Of a stretch of 64,000 nucleotides of DNA, positions 41,886 through 50,210 are shown one piece after another; position 1 is the first letter of the stretch, and every line of letters begins with the position of its first letter. Under the pieces are notes generated by a model. It was not told the DNA's origin. It did no database searches and saw only the letters and a list, made by a program, of their open reading frames with translations. The position numbers were made by a program, and so were the translations under genes. The DNA is taken from assembly GCA_910579595.1 (NCBI GenBank), contig CAJTVM010000003.1, positions 1 through 64,000 of the forward strand, read 5' to 3'. The DNA comes from an uncultured Oscillospiraceae bacterium. GTDB taxonomy: Bacteria; Bacillota; Clostridia; Oscillospirales; Oscillospiraceae.

Positions 41886-43710
41886 CGGATCCCGCCTCCT
41901 CATATGGAATGTGCAGGGTAACCTCCGTGCCTGCCCCAGGACTGCTGCGGACGGTCATACTGCCGTGCATCATCAGGGCCAGACGGCTGCGGATGTTCTC
42001 CAGACTGCGGTTTTCCATCTGGGCGGTGTCGAAGCCCGCACCGTTGTCCGCCACGCGAATCGTCACCCAGTTCCCTTCCTGCCGGGTGGATACCCGGACC
42101 GTGCCCCGTCCGCTGCCCCGGCGGATGCCGTGGCTCACCGCGTTTTCCATCAGCGGCTGTACCGTCAGAGGCGGGAGCATGAAGTGTTCCACCCCGATGT
42201 CCAGCACAAAGTCCACCGCGTCCTCAAAGCGGGCGCGCTGTATCTGGATATAGCTGTCCATGTGCCGGAGCTCCTCCTCAAAAGGAATCTTGTCCTTATA
42301 ATCCATGAAGTCAATGTTCTGACGCAGGTAATTGGCGAAATGGAGCACTGTGTCCGCCGCCAGCTCCGGGTCGGACCAGCACAGCTCCTGGATAGTGGTC
42401 AGGGTGTTGTAAAGGAAATGGGGCTGGATCTGGCTGGCCAGAAAGGCCCCTTGGGTTTTAAGCATACGCTGTTCCAGATCCAGCGCATCCTGGAGCAGGG
42501 CCACCTCGTCCTGGCGGTATTGGGCGACCGCCAGGTTCCAGCACAACAGGAACAGCACCATAGCGGCGGGCAGGATCAGCATTTCCGGGCTGCTTACAAA
42601 CCTGTAACCACTGAGGAAAGATGCCACCATCCCAATCAGCAGGGCCAGGTCTCCCGCCACGTAGATCAGCGGCGGCGAAATACCCCGGCGATAGCAGCGG
42701 ATCATGGTGGATATCAGCGATCCCGCCGTCAGCAGGATGGACAAGGCCAGCAGCGGCCCCTCCGCCGCCGGGTAAAGCCACAAGCGGCAGGCCGGCGCCG
42801 CGGCGATTGCCGCCAGAACCGCGCCCGCAACGGCCATGGCCCCCTTGTGGGAGGCCCCTTCCGGCCAGGCCGTGCATATATGCCACAGCATGGTCAGCTC
42901 GATTCCGGTGGCCAGGAGGATATTCAGCACAGGGATTGCCGACAGTGGGATCAGCTTTCCCACAATGTCCAGCACACCGTAAAACCAGACGGTCTGCCCG
43001 ATATAGAATAGCAGCGCCAGCGCACTGGTAAGGAAATAAAGCTTCAGCTTCCGAACCGCGATATTTCCTCGAGCGTAGAGAACAGGAAATACCACGAAGG
43101 CAAAGATCAGCATCCCCAAAAAAGTCAAATGGGCGCTGCGCACACCAAAAACCCACCGGAACAGCTCGTTTACGTCCATAGCGACGGGGCAGATGTCCAG
43201 CCCCACCGTCCCGCCCCCGCAGATTTCCAGTACCAGCTCATGGTTCTTCCCGCCTCGCATCACCACAAATTGCAGGTAGTTTGGAGTGACACTGTACACC
43301 TCGGAGGGTTTCCCATCCACAAAGATCTGGTAATCGCACATCAGCCCGGGAAAGGCTACCATCAATTGGACATCCTGCCCCAACCCTATAAATGTGAGGC
43401 GGTAGCTGGCTCGTCCCTCCGGCATGACCGGGCCGCCGTGGGGGACAGGGGCCAGCTCCGGCACTCCCGATCCCTCGCCGGAAATGATGAGCTGGCCTGG
43501 AAATACCTCCCAGTCCCCATCCAGGAACAGCATCCGCATATCCCCGCGGCGGCAGTCGGAAACATCGATCTGTCCAGCCCGCACCGCACGGCCTCCCGCT
43601 TGATGTGCTGTCCACACAAATAAGGCTGCCGCAGCAGCGGTCGCAATGAGCAGACCGATGACCAGGATCGGTGCCCACCCTTTTTGTATGCCATTTTGTT
43701 TTGCTTCCAT
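41863..43710 (-). CDS. LytS-like sensor histidine kinase
   Basis: This 615-residue protein has an N-terminal helix (13-33), an outside beta-sandwich domain (40-180, similar to 7TMR-DISM sensor domains), about seven membrane helices (193-393), then a short coiled linker and a His_kinase domain. The phosphorylated His431 is in SQIQPHFLYNTL; the ATPase domain has NAVSHGI and DNGAGF. DISM-type outside domains often bind carbohydrates, which fits a role in sensing plant or host glycans for the neighbouring GH3 enzyme. AGGAG lies 9 bases before the ATG. Confidence 0.92.
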   Translation of the reverse strand: MEAKQNGIQKGWAPILVIGLLIATAAAAALFVWTAHQAGGRAVRAGQIDVSDCRRGDMRMLFLDGDWEVFPGQLIISGEGSGVPELAPVPHGGPVMPEGRASYRLTFIGLGQDVQLMVAFPGLMCDYQIFVDGKPSEVYSVTPNYLQFVVMRGGKNHELVLEICGGGTVGLDICPVAMDVNELFRWVFGVRSAHLTFLGMLIFAFVVFPVLYARGNIAVRKLKLYFLTSALALLFYIGQTVWFYGVLDIVGKLIPLSAIPVLNILLATGIELTMLWHICTAWPEGASHKGAMAVAGAVLAAIAAAPACRLWLYPAAEGPLLALSILLTAGSLISTMIRCYRRGISPPLIYVAGDLALLIGMVASFLSGYRFVSSPEMLILPAAMVLFLLCWNLAVAQYRQDEVALLQDALDLEQRMLKTQGAFLASQIQPHFLYNTLTTIQELCWSDPELAADTVLHFANYLRQNIDFMDYKDKIPFEEELRHMDSYIQIQRARFEDAVDFVLDIGVEHFMLPPLTVQPLMENAVSHGIRRGSGRGTVRVSTRQEGNWVTIRVADNGAGFDTAQMENRSLENIRSRLALMMHGSMTVRSSPGAGTEVTLHIPYEEAGSGENCDCG

Positions 43711-43713
43711 AAT

Positions 43714-43967
43714 CTGTGACTCCTAACCGCCGCCGGACAGTGCGGTGGCCTGATTCGTTGGAAGGTATCCCACATGGCGTTCTGCCCCGCAAAGCCCTCG
43801 GCGGTTGTATCCTTGAAATAGCGAGAGAGCATCCGCGTGATGGTCGGGAATTGGGGACTTTCCGTCATACCGATTTCAGCGGCAAGTTCGGCCTGTGTGA
43901 TTTTCCGCTCTTTGATCTGATCCTGTATCCTCGGCCGGACAGTTCCCGGCAAATATGCTTGCGCCAT
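43714..43967 (-). pseudogene. Truncated XRE-type gene
   Basis: A well-placed GGAGG and ATG start the reading MAQAYLPGTVRPRIQDQI, then KERKITQAELAAEIGMTES, the first half of a Cro/C1 helix-turn-helix. The recognition helix is missing, and the frame goes on as unrelated sequence into the 5' end of the kinase gene. It seems to be a broken regulator. Confidence 0.55.
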
Positions 43968-44210
43968 TTCGACACCCTCCCCGATTATTTCCGAGTATAC
44001 TACATTTCCCTCCAAAAGTTAAGTCGAAATTTGTTTTCTTGCATTTTTGCAATTTTTTAAGCCTGACATCCTTGAAATTGCAATCATGCCATATTTTTTC
44101 GGTCTGCACCATTTTCTCCGTATATTGGTATCAGAGGGTCGAACTCCTCAAATCAATGCGGAAAAGAGAATCGAATGTTATAGCGAATATCTGCGGGAGC
44201 GCCGCCCTTG
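43968..44210. other. Intergenic stretch with no recognised gene
   Basis: AT-rich; short frames only. The stretch ends where MITE-like copy 4 begins. Confidence 0.4.
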
Positions 44211-44374
44211 AGAACCTGTATTCACAACCTCAATTCACCGTTTGGCCGGGTCTATTCCCGCCATGCCGCGTTAAATTTTCTTGAAATAAACACAATGATT
44301 CCTGCGAAAAGTTGCCTTGCCTGTCGGGAAAATCCCTCGCCCATCCGCCGGTTTCGGCTGTGAATACAGGTTCT
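44211..44374 (-). repeat. MITE-like interspersed repeat, full copy 4
   Basis: 164 bp in the opposite orientation to copies 1 and 3, with intact AGAACCTGTATTCACA and TGAATACAGGTTCT ends. It is inserted in a short plus-strand frame (NVIANICGSAALENL), which may be a decayed gene. Confidence 0.88.
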
Positions 44375-44550
44375 GAGTTATCGGGGCGGTGTTTTTGCAC
44401 TTACGACTAAATACGGACAACGGGACACCGGCGGGAAATTCCCCCTACAAACGAGGAAAGAGAGGCACAATGACAAATAACGGCATTTCTCTGGCCAACC
44501 TTCACTCTTTCGTGAAATGAAATTGCGTACAGATCGAGCAATGCCGGCAA
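44375..44550. other. Integrase upstream stretch
   Basis: No gene can be supported. A minus-strand frame starting at 44595 (MIPKYEAEINKLAEEHLPAL) resembles a small helical protein but has no ribosome site, so I leave it as a possibility only. Confidence 0.35.
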
Positions 44551-45535
44551 ATGTTCCTCGGCCAGCTTATTGATTTCTGCCTCGTACTTTGGTATCATAA
44601 GGATGATGGAACGTTTATAGCCGGCTTTGTTGACAAGGCTGGCAAACGGCATCAGCGGCGGTTTGACACTATGGTTGAAGTTGACAGATGGCTGTATGAA
44701 ATGCGTCATCAGGACGAGTTCGGGGACGGCAAATACTCGGAGAAACTACGCCGAGCGGTATTCCAAGAATATCAAGTCTGCTGAGCTGAATGGTAAAATC
44801 AAGATCCATCCGCTGGACGGCGTAAAGTTCTCCAAGCGTACAAAGGCTGTGGATGACTTGAAGGTTCTCACCGTGGAGGAACAAAAGAAGTTCCTTAAAG
44901 CCGCAAGGAGGTCGAACAACTATTATCAGTACGCCTTTTTGCTTGAAACCGGGCTGCGGACGGGGGAATTGATTGGCCTGACTTGGGACGCCATCGACTG
45001 GGAGGCCCGGACGCTGACCGTGAACAAAACGTTAGAGTTCCGCCACAATCAGCACACTTGGAGGGCTGGCCCGCCCAAGACCCAGACCAGCTATCGGACG
45101 ATCCCGCTGACCAACCGGGCGTACAGCATCCTTCAAGAACTCTACAGCGTGCGGGAAACCCGGAAAATGTCAGAGGAATTGTCCCAGGTGCTGACCTACA
45201 CAGACCGCCGGACGGGTCAAAGTGCTTCCCTCGTTATGCGTGATTTGGTGTTCATCAATTTCCGCACCGGGATGCCGAACAAGAACAGTTCCTATGACAC
45301 GCATCTATACAAGCTGTGCGAAGCCGCTGGCATTGCGCCCTTCTCCATGCACACCCTCCGTCACACCTATGCCACCCGGGCCATTGAGGGCGGTATGCAG
45401 CCGAAAGTCCTGCAAAAGCTGCTGGGCCATTCCAGCATCCAGACCACCATGGACACCTACGTACACGTGACGGAAGATTCTCTGTCCAAGGCCGTAAAGC
45501 AGTTTGAAGACAATATCAAGATGGTTTCCTCTTGA
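44551..45535 (+). pseudogene. Tyrosine recombinase/integrase, frameshifted
   Basis: The N-terminal arm-binding part ([20 protein letters not shown], to about 44740) is in one frame, and the catalytic domain in another (44717-45535). The core-binding domain is mostly missing: the text jumps from [15 protein letters not shown] to the [15 protein letters not shown] region, so at least two deletions occurred. The catalytic residues remain (Arg in [26 protein letters not shown]). It is likely the remnant of an ICE or prophage that stood next to ychF. Confidence 0.8.
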
Positions 45536-45609
45536 AATCGTCCCGTCCAAAGAGTAAAATGGCGTAGACGTTTCGGAAACCGTTGAAAACAAAGGAGTTG
45601 TGAGGATAT

Positions 45610-46707
45610 ATGAAATTAGGCATCGTGGGACTTCCAAACGTAGGGAAATCCACCCTGTTCAACGCCATTACCAACGCCGGCGCGGAGAGCGCCAACTACC
45701 CCTTCTGCACCATCGATCCCAACGTGGGCACCGTGGCGGTGCCGGACAGCCGGCTGGACTGGCTCAGTGATTTCTACAAGCCGAAAAAAACCACCCCCGC
45801 CGTGGTGGAGTTCGTGGACATCGCGGGCCTGGTGAAGGGGGCCTCCAAGGGCGAGGGGCTGGGCAATAAATTCCTGGCCAATATCCGGGAGTGCGCCGCC
45901 ATTGTCCATGTGGTACGGTGCTTTGACGATGAAAACGTCATCCATGTGGAGGGCTCCACCGGCCCCATCCGGGACATGGACATCATTGACCTGGAGCTGA
46001 TCATGGCGGACGTGGAGATGGCCGACCGCCGCATTGACAAGGCCAGGAAGGCCGCCAAGGCGGATAAGAAGTTCAACCGCGAGGCGGAGGTGTTCGAGGG
46101 CCTGCGGGATTGGCTGAATGACGGCAAATCCGCCCGCTCCTATCTCAGCGAGGTGGACGAGGAAGATGCCGCGCTCATTGCCACCAGCGAGCTTCTATCC
46201 CTGAAGCCGGTAATCTATGCCGCCAATCTGGACGAGGACGGCTTCGCCGACCCGGCGGGGGTGCCCTATTACGGTCTGGTGTCCGACCGTGCCGCCGCGG
46301 AAGGGGCCCAGGTCATCCCGGTGTGCGCCAAGCTGGAGGCGGAAATCGCCGAGCTGCCCGCCGAGGAAAAGGCCATGTTCCTGGAGGATCTGGGCATCGC
46401 CGAGAGCGGCCTGGACCGGCTGATCAAGGCGAGCTACACCCTGCTGGGGCTGATCTCCTTCCTCACCTCCGGGGAGGATGAGTGCCGGGCGTGGACCATC
46501 ACCCGGGGTACAAAAGCCCCCCAGGCGGCCGGCAAAATCCACACCGATTTTGAGCGGGGCTTCATCCGGGCGGAGACGGTGGCCTTTGAGGATTTGAAAA
46601 CCTGCGGCACCATGTCGGCGGCCAGGGAAAAGGGCCTGATCCGCTCCGAGGGCAAGGACTACGTGGTGAAGGACGGGGATATCATCCTGTTCCGGTTTAA
46701 TGTGTAA
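45610..46707 (+). CDS. ychF: Redox-regulated ATPase YchF
   Basis: This 365-residue Obg-type P-loop protein has G1 [14 protein letters not shown]3 [10 protein letters not shown] and a C-terminal TGS domain with the [12 protein letters not shown] run. YchF/Ola1 proteins hydrolyse ATP rather than GTP, because the usual NKxD motif is changed; here the run is AANLDED. The length is typical (363-365). GGAGTTG precedes the ATG. A strong terminator follows. Confidence 0.97.
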   Translation: MKLGIVGLPNVGKSTLFNAITNAGAESANYPFCTIDPNVGTVAVPDSRLDWLSDFYKPKKTTPAVVEFVDIAGLVKGASKGEGLGNKFLANIRECAAIVHVVRCFDDENVIHVEGSTGPIRDMDIIDLELIMADVEMADRRIDKARKAAKADKKFNREAEVFEGLRDWLNDGKSARSYLSEVDEEDAALIATSELLSLKPVIYAANLDEDGFADPAGVPYYGLVSDRAAAEGAQVIPVCAKLEAEIAELPAEEKAMFLEDLGIAESGLDRLIKASYTLLGLISFLTSGEDECRAWTITRGTKAPQAAGKIHTDFERGFIRAETVAFEDLKTCGTMSAAREKGLIRSEGKDYVVKDGDIILFRFNV

Positions 46708-46759
46708 GGCAAAATTTCATCATTGAAACCTTGGAGTTACTGGGGTTGCCGCATTTTGA

Positions 46760-46810
46760 AGCAAAAGAACACGTCAACCGGCAAAAATGTGGTTGGCGTG
46801 TTCTTTTGCT
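46760..46810 (+). terminator. Terminator of ychF
   Basis: A 14-bp perfect stem (AGCAAAAGAACACG and complement), extended by five further pairs, closes an 11-base loop 53 bases after the stop codon. Confidence 0.8.
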
Positions 46811-46998
46811 GTCAGCGTCAAATTGGTGGAGAAGATGGCTAATCAATCCGGCTGTTGCGCCAGCGTCCCCAACTGCTCCAGCAAGTTCCTTCGCGGGTCG
46901 CTCCGATGTCGCAAGACCATTGAGGCGGCTGACGTAACAGGTCAATCCGCACGGCGCACCGGCACGCGTGTCATAACCTCAGCACCCGATTCCATGGC
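46811..46998. other. Intergenic stretch, nothing recognised
   Basis: Both strands have short open frames without ribosome sites. Confidence 0.4.
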
Positions 46999-47523
46999 CT
47001 ATTGATTGATTTCCTTGATGTTCTCCGCCGGCATCCAAACGCCATTCGCTGCATCAATATAAACGCTAATCGGTGAAATGGCAACGGGGCCGCTTTCCCT
47101 CACGCTGCTGGCATCAGATGCGATTGAGAACGTAATGACGGCTTTGTCCGAATACCCAGTGGGGACGCCCGCAAGCATCTCCGAGCGTGAAAGGTGCAGA
47201 ACGCATTCATCGCTGGTGAGCTGGTAGGTATAGCTATCAAGCCTCCAGTAAACACTGCTGGTATCCATAACATCGAAATAGACGCTGTCCAGGCTTTCAA
47301 TGGCGGGGCGCCCACCCTTCTCCGAAATCGTAAAGGTTACATTGACAGTGGTGAGGCTGCCAATATACTCTTTGAGAGTCTTTTGGTACACGAGGTACTG
47401 GGGCGATACCTCAGAGATGGCGGCGGCATCGGCATCAGAGGCCTCCACCGGGTGGGCAAACGCCGGAATCCCTAATCCGACGCACATAACCAGGGCCAAC
47501 AACAAACTCATCGCTTTTTTCAT
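46999..47523 (-). CDS. Secreted protein of unknown function
   Basis: This 174-residue protein has a Sec signal peptide (MKKAMSLLLALVMCVGLGIP, cleavage after AFA) and a beta-rich mature part with the run VNVTFTISEKGGRPAIESLD. No family is recognised. The ATG is supported by GTGAGG at about 9 bases. It is the last gene of an operon with a membrane XRE protein and another secreted protein. Confidence 0.75.
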   Translation of the reverse strand: MKKAMSLLLALVMCVGLGIPAFAHPVEASDADAAAISEVSPQYLVYQKTLKEYIGSLTTVNVTFTISEKGGRPAIESLDSVYFDVMDTSSVYWRLDSYTYQLTSDECVLHLSRSEMLAGVPTGYSDKAVITFSIASDASSVRESGPVAISPISVYIDAANGVWMPAENIKEINQ

Positions 47524-47560
47524 TATGATATGCCTCACTTTCTGTTTTACCAAAGGTTTG

Positions 47561-47947
47561 TTAGTAGTTCACCGTACCCTTCACGGTCACGGCTTCATCG
47601 GAACTGTTAAGAATCGCCAAGGAGTAGCTGCCTCGCTCACTGACCCGGATGCCTTTGTTGATACTCCCGTTGTAACCGCTGAGTCCATAGAACAAACCGT
47701 CCGGGCCAATATAGCCGAACTTGACACTGGCATTACGGGGCGTGTAAGTGAAGTTGAAGGTAACAAGCTCTCCGCTATCCAAAGAAACATTGTCACCTAA
47801 AACCGCAATCTTGTTTGCGGAAATTGTCGCCTCGATTCGGTCAGTGGCCCGTGTAATGGCCTGGGTATCCAAATTGGAGGATACGGTAGCTGCGGCGGGC
47901 GCGGCAAGACATCCCAACGCGAACAAGCAGGTAATCAATAGATTCAA
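47561..47947 (-). CDS. Small secreted protein with unusual start
   Basis: This ~128-residue protein has a signal peptide (LLITCLFALGCLAAPAAA) and a beta-rich mature part (VTFNFTYTPRNASVKFGYIG) like a small pre-peptidase-C-type or beta-sandwich domain. The first standard start is a TTG at 47947, but it has no ribosome site and lacks a basic N-terminus. Eighteen bases upstream an in-frame ATA follows GGGGTGAG and would give a better signal peptide (KFRKILNLLITCLF), so real translation may start there. It sits between the XRE membrane gene and the other secreted protein. Confidence 0.7.
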   Translation of the reverse strand: MNLLITCLFALGCLAAPAAATVSSNLDTQAITRATDRIEATISANKIAVLGDNVSLDSGELVTFNFTYTPRNASVKFGYIGPDGLFYGLSGYNGSINKGIRVSERGSYSLAILNSSDEAVTVKGTVNY

Positions 47948-47991
47948 AATCTTTCTGAATTTTATTTTCTCACCCCCCTCCAGGACAGTCC

Positions 47992-48450
47992 TTACGGCTG
48001 CAAGGGCTGTCTGGTGACGAACTCAATTTGAAAACTATCCACCTCCTCTCCTTCAATTTCTTCGGCTGGGACGATGTTGTCTGGCTCCAGTCGCTTGTTG
48101 ATGGAATAGACCCCAATCAGAGCCGCAATCCCAATCAACAGGGCGCACACCACCCCCGCACATACCAGAATCATCGGCCAACGCTTAGCCTTAGCCGGAG
48201 CAGCCAGCGGCGGGGCTTCGGCCTCTTTGGGCGTAAGTGTATCCCCCGAAGGCGTGTCCTCCGGAACAGTGGGTGTCTCAAGTTGGGCAAGCATCCGTTC
48301 CAGTTCGGCTAACTTGTCCGCATGGGGGCTGCACTCTCCCCGCTCCCATCTTGAGATGGTGTTCCGGGATACGCCCAACGCCTCCGCCAGCTTTTCCTGC
48401 GACAGGCCCAGCATTTTTCGGGCCGAGCAAACATCCCTGCCTTGTACCAT
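47992..48450 (-). CDS. XRE-family protein with C-terminal membrane helix
   Basis: This 152-residue protein has a Cro/C1 helix-turn-helix (LGLSQEKLAEALGVSRNTIS, residues ~14-33), an acidic/Pro-rich linker, one membrane helix (about 92-113) and a 35-residue outside tail. AGGAGGAGTAAT precedes the ATG, so the longer frame is not used. A DNA-binding domain tied to the membrane, coded with two secreted proteins, suggests that it senses an outside event and regulates this operon. Confidence 0.88.
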   Translation of the reverse strand: MVQGRDVCSARKMLGLSQEKLAEALGVSRNTISRWERGECSPHADKLAELERMLAQLETPTVPEDTPSGDTLTPKEAEAPPLAAPAKAKRWPMILVCAGVVCALLIGIAALIGVYSINKRLEPDNIVPAEEIEGEEVDSFQIEFVTRQPLQP

Positions 48451-48599
48451 ATTACTCCTCCTTTCCGTAGAATGTCTACCACATAAATGGTGCATCTGCG
48501 TTGTGCCGGCGCTGCCATTGCGTAAAATGTTGTTGTCAACCTCTCAAAAATGTGGAAACCTGCCAGCAGATAGTTCAACTGCGTTTCGCCTTCCCATTC

Positions 48600-48608
48600 A
48601 TTATACCA
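48600..48608 (-). promoter_or_regulatory. Extended -10 promoter of the XRE operon
   Basis: Minus strand TGGTATAAT matches the extended -10 form (TGnTATAAT); no good -35 box is seen. It lies 150 bases before the XRE start codon. Confidence 0.6.
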
Positions 48609-48688
48609 TATTGGGCCAGGTTTGGCGTAGCACTTTGTCAGCAGCTCGCTTCCGCCTGACAGCTGTGCTTGCGTGGGAGACCCATATA

Positions 48689-48722
48689 AAAAATACCCGC
48701 CGAAAAAATGGCGGGTATTTTT
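48689..48722 (-). terminator. Terminator of the msmX-like gene
   Basis: A 13-bp perfect stem (AAAAATACCCGCC and complement) with an 8-base loop lies 24 bases past the stop codon. Confidence 0.85.
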
Positions 48723-48746
48723 GTGCCATGGTAGGCCGGCGACCCC

Positions 48747-49886
48747 TTAGTCAGCCAACAGGTTGCGCTCGGTTTCCTTGTCGAACAGGTGCACCAGCTC
48801 ACCGGGGAAGGTGAAGTTGATGGTGGTCCCGTAGGGGATACCGGCGCGGAAGCTCTCGGGCAGGTCGGTGGTGGACACAACCAGCACCACGTCCTTCTCG
48901 GCGCCGTTGTCCTCCTTGGCGGTGACGTGCAGATGGATCTCGCTGCCCATCATCTCGGACACGTCCACGCGGGCGGCGATGGTGTGCTCGCCCTTGCCCT
49001 CGGCAAAGGACACATGCACGGGACGGATGCCCAGGATGATGTCCTTCTCGGGAACTTTCTTGGCCGCCAGCTGCTTCTGGATCCGGTCGGAGATCTCCAT
49101 GGTCGCGCCGGCCACCTTGACCGCGTAGCCGCCGCCGGCTTTCACCAGCTTGGCGTTGAAGAAGTTCATCTGCGGCATACCGATGAAGCCGGCCACGAAG
49201 ACGTTCACCGGGTTGTCGAACACCTCTTGCGGGGTGCCGATCTGCTGGATGAAGCCGTCCTTCATGATGACGATGCGATCGCCCAGGGTCATGGCCTCGG
49301 TCTGGTCATGGGTGACGTAGATGAAGGTGGTGTTGATGCGCTGGCGCAGCTTGATGATCTCGGCACGCATCTGGTTACGGAGCTTGGCGTCCAGGTTGGA
49401 CAGGGGTTCGTCCATCAGGAAGACCTGCGGCTCACGCACGATGGCGCGGCCGATGGCGACACGCTGGCGCTGGCCGCCGGACAGCGCCTTGGGCTTACGC
49501 TCCAGGTACTGGGTGATGTCCAGGATCTCCGCCGCCTCCTTTACGCGGCGGTCGATCTCGTCCTTGGGCAGCTTGCGCAGCTTCAGGGCGAAGGCCATGT
49601 TGTCGTACACCGTCATGTGGGGATACAGAGCGTAGCTCTGGAACACCATGGCGATGTCGCGATCCTTGGGCTCCACGTTGTTGACCATGCGGTCACCGAT
49701 GTACAGCTCACCCTCGCTGATCTCCTCCAGGCCGGCCACCATACGCAGGGTAGTGGACTTGCCGCAGCCGGAGGGGCCGACCAGGACGATGAACTCCTTG
49801 TCCGCGATTTCCAGGTTGAAATCGTGAACAGCTGTCACACCGCCGTCGTAGATCTTCTTGATGCCTTTCAAACTCAAAGTTGCCAT
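48747..49886 (-). CDS. msmX: Sugar ABC importer ATPase (MsmX/UgpC type)
   Basis: This 379-residue ATPase has Walker A GPSGCGKST (37-45), Q-loop FQSYALYPHM, signature LSGGQRQRV, Walker B VFLMDEPLSNLD and a C-terminal OB-fold regulatory domain. MsmX-type ATPases serve several CUT1 importers in one cell. No permease gene is near it, while the sugar importer at 5980-9530 lacks an ATPase, so the two may work together. The start (MATLSLKGIKKIY) follows family convention; the ribosome site is weak (GGAGG 22 bases upstream). Confidence 0.95.
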   Translation of the reverse strand: MATLSLKGIKKIYDGGVTAVHDFNLEIADKEFIVLVGPSGCGKSTTLRMVAGLEEISEGELYIGDRMVNNVEPKDRDIAMVFQSYALYPHMTVYDNMAFALKLRKLPKDEIDRRVKEAAEILDITQYLERKPKALSGGQRQRVAIGRAIVREPQVFLMDEPLSNLDAKLRNQMRAEIIKLRQRINTTFIYVTHDQTEAMTLGDRIVIMKDGFIQQIGTPQEVFDNPVNVFVAGFIGMPQMNFFNAKLVKAGGGYAVKVAGATMEISDRIQKQLAAKKVPEKDIILGIRPVHVSFAEGKGEHTIAARVDVSEMMGSEIHLHVTAKEDNGAEKDVVLVVSTTDLPESFRAGIPYGTTINFTFPGELVHLFDKETERNLLAD

Positions 49887-50106
49887 AGCATGGACCGTAA
49901 ATGTGCTGCCTCCGCAGCGCATCCTCGCCCGTGGGGAGTTTACCCCAGGGACATTACGGCAAGTCTCCACATTGCCGCACCGCCGGTCCGCGGATGTTTC
50001 CTCCTTTTTTAATCCTCGACACGACTATGAGCGCAAGCGCCCAAGGGAGTAGCCGGGCCGGGTGGTTTATTCCGGGCGCCGCCCGGTGGGGGATGGTGCT
50101 ATGCTT
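49887..50106 (-). other. Long leader of the msmX-like gene
   Basis: About 210 bases separate the promoter from the start codon. A perfect ribosome-site sequence (AAGGAGG, near 50005) is not followed by any start codon at a useful distance, and the GC-rich inverted repeats nearby suggest a structured leader. No known riboswitch was recognised. Confidence 0.45.
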
Positions 50107-50135
50107 ATTTTACAAAAGCGGGCGGCGGGTGTCAA
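50107..50135 (-). promoter_or_regulatory. Promoter of the msmX-like gene
   Basis: Minus-strand TTGACA (50130-50135) and TAAAAT (50107-50112) are spaced by 17 bases. Confidence 0.85.
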
Positions 50136-50210
50136 GGGGCCAGCCCGCAATTTTCACAAAAATTTCATTGGGCTGCCAAGGATTTTCTGGCAAAAGGAAA
50201 TATTTTCCCC

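Noticed and set aside
41863..43710. Kinase/regulator pair as a LytTR-type AgrC/AgrA system
   Set aside because: The kinase is LytS-like but the regulator output has no LytTR features; it fits a winged helix with BTAD-like helices.
46697..46945. An 82-codon minus-strand frame after ychF
   Set aside because: It crosses the ychF terminator hairpin and lacks a start signal; no family was recognised.
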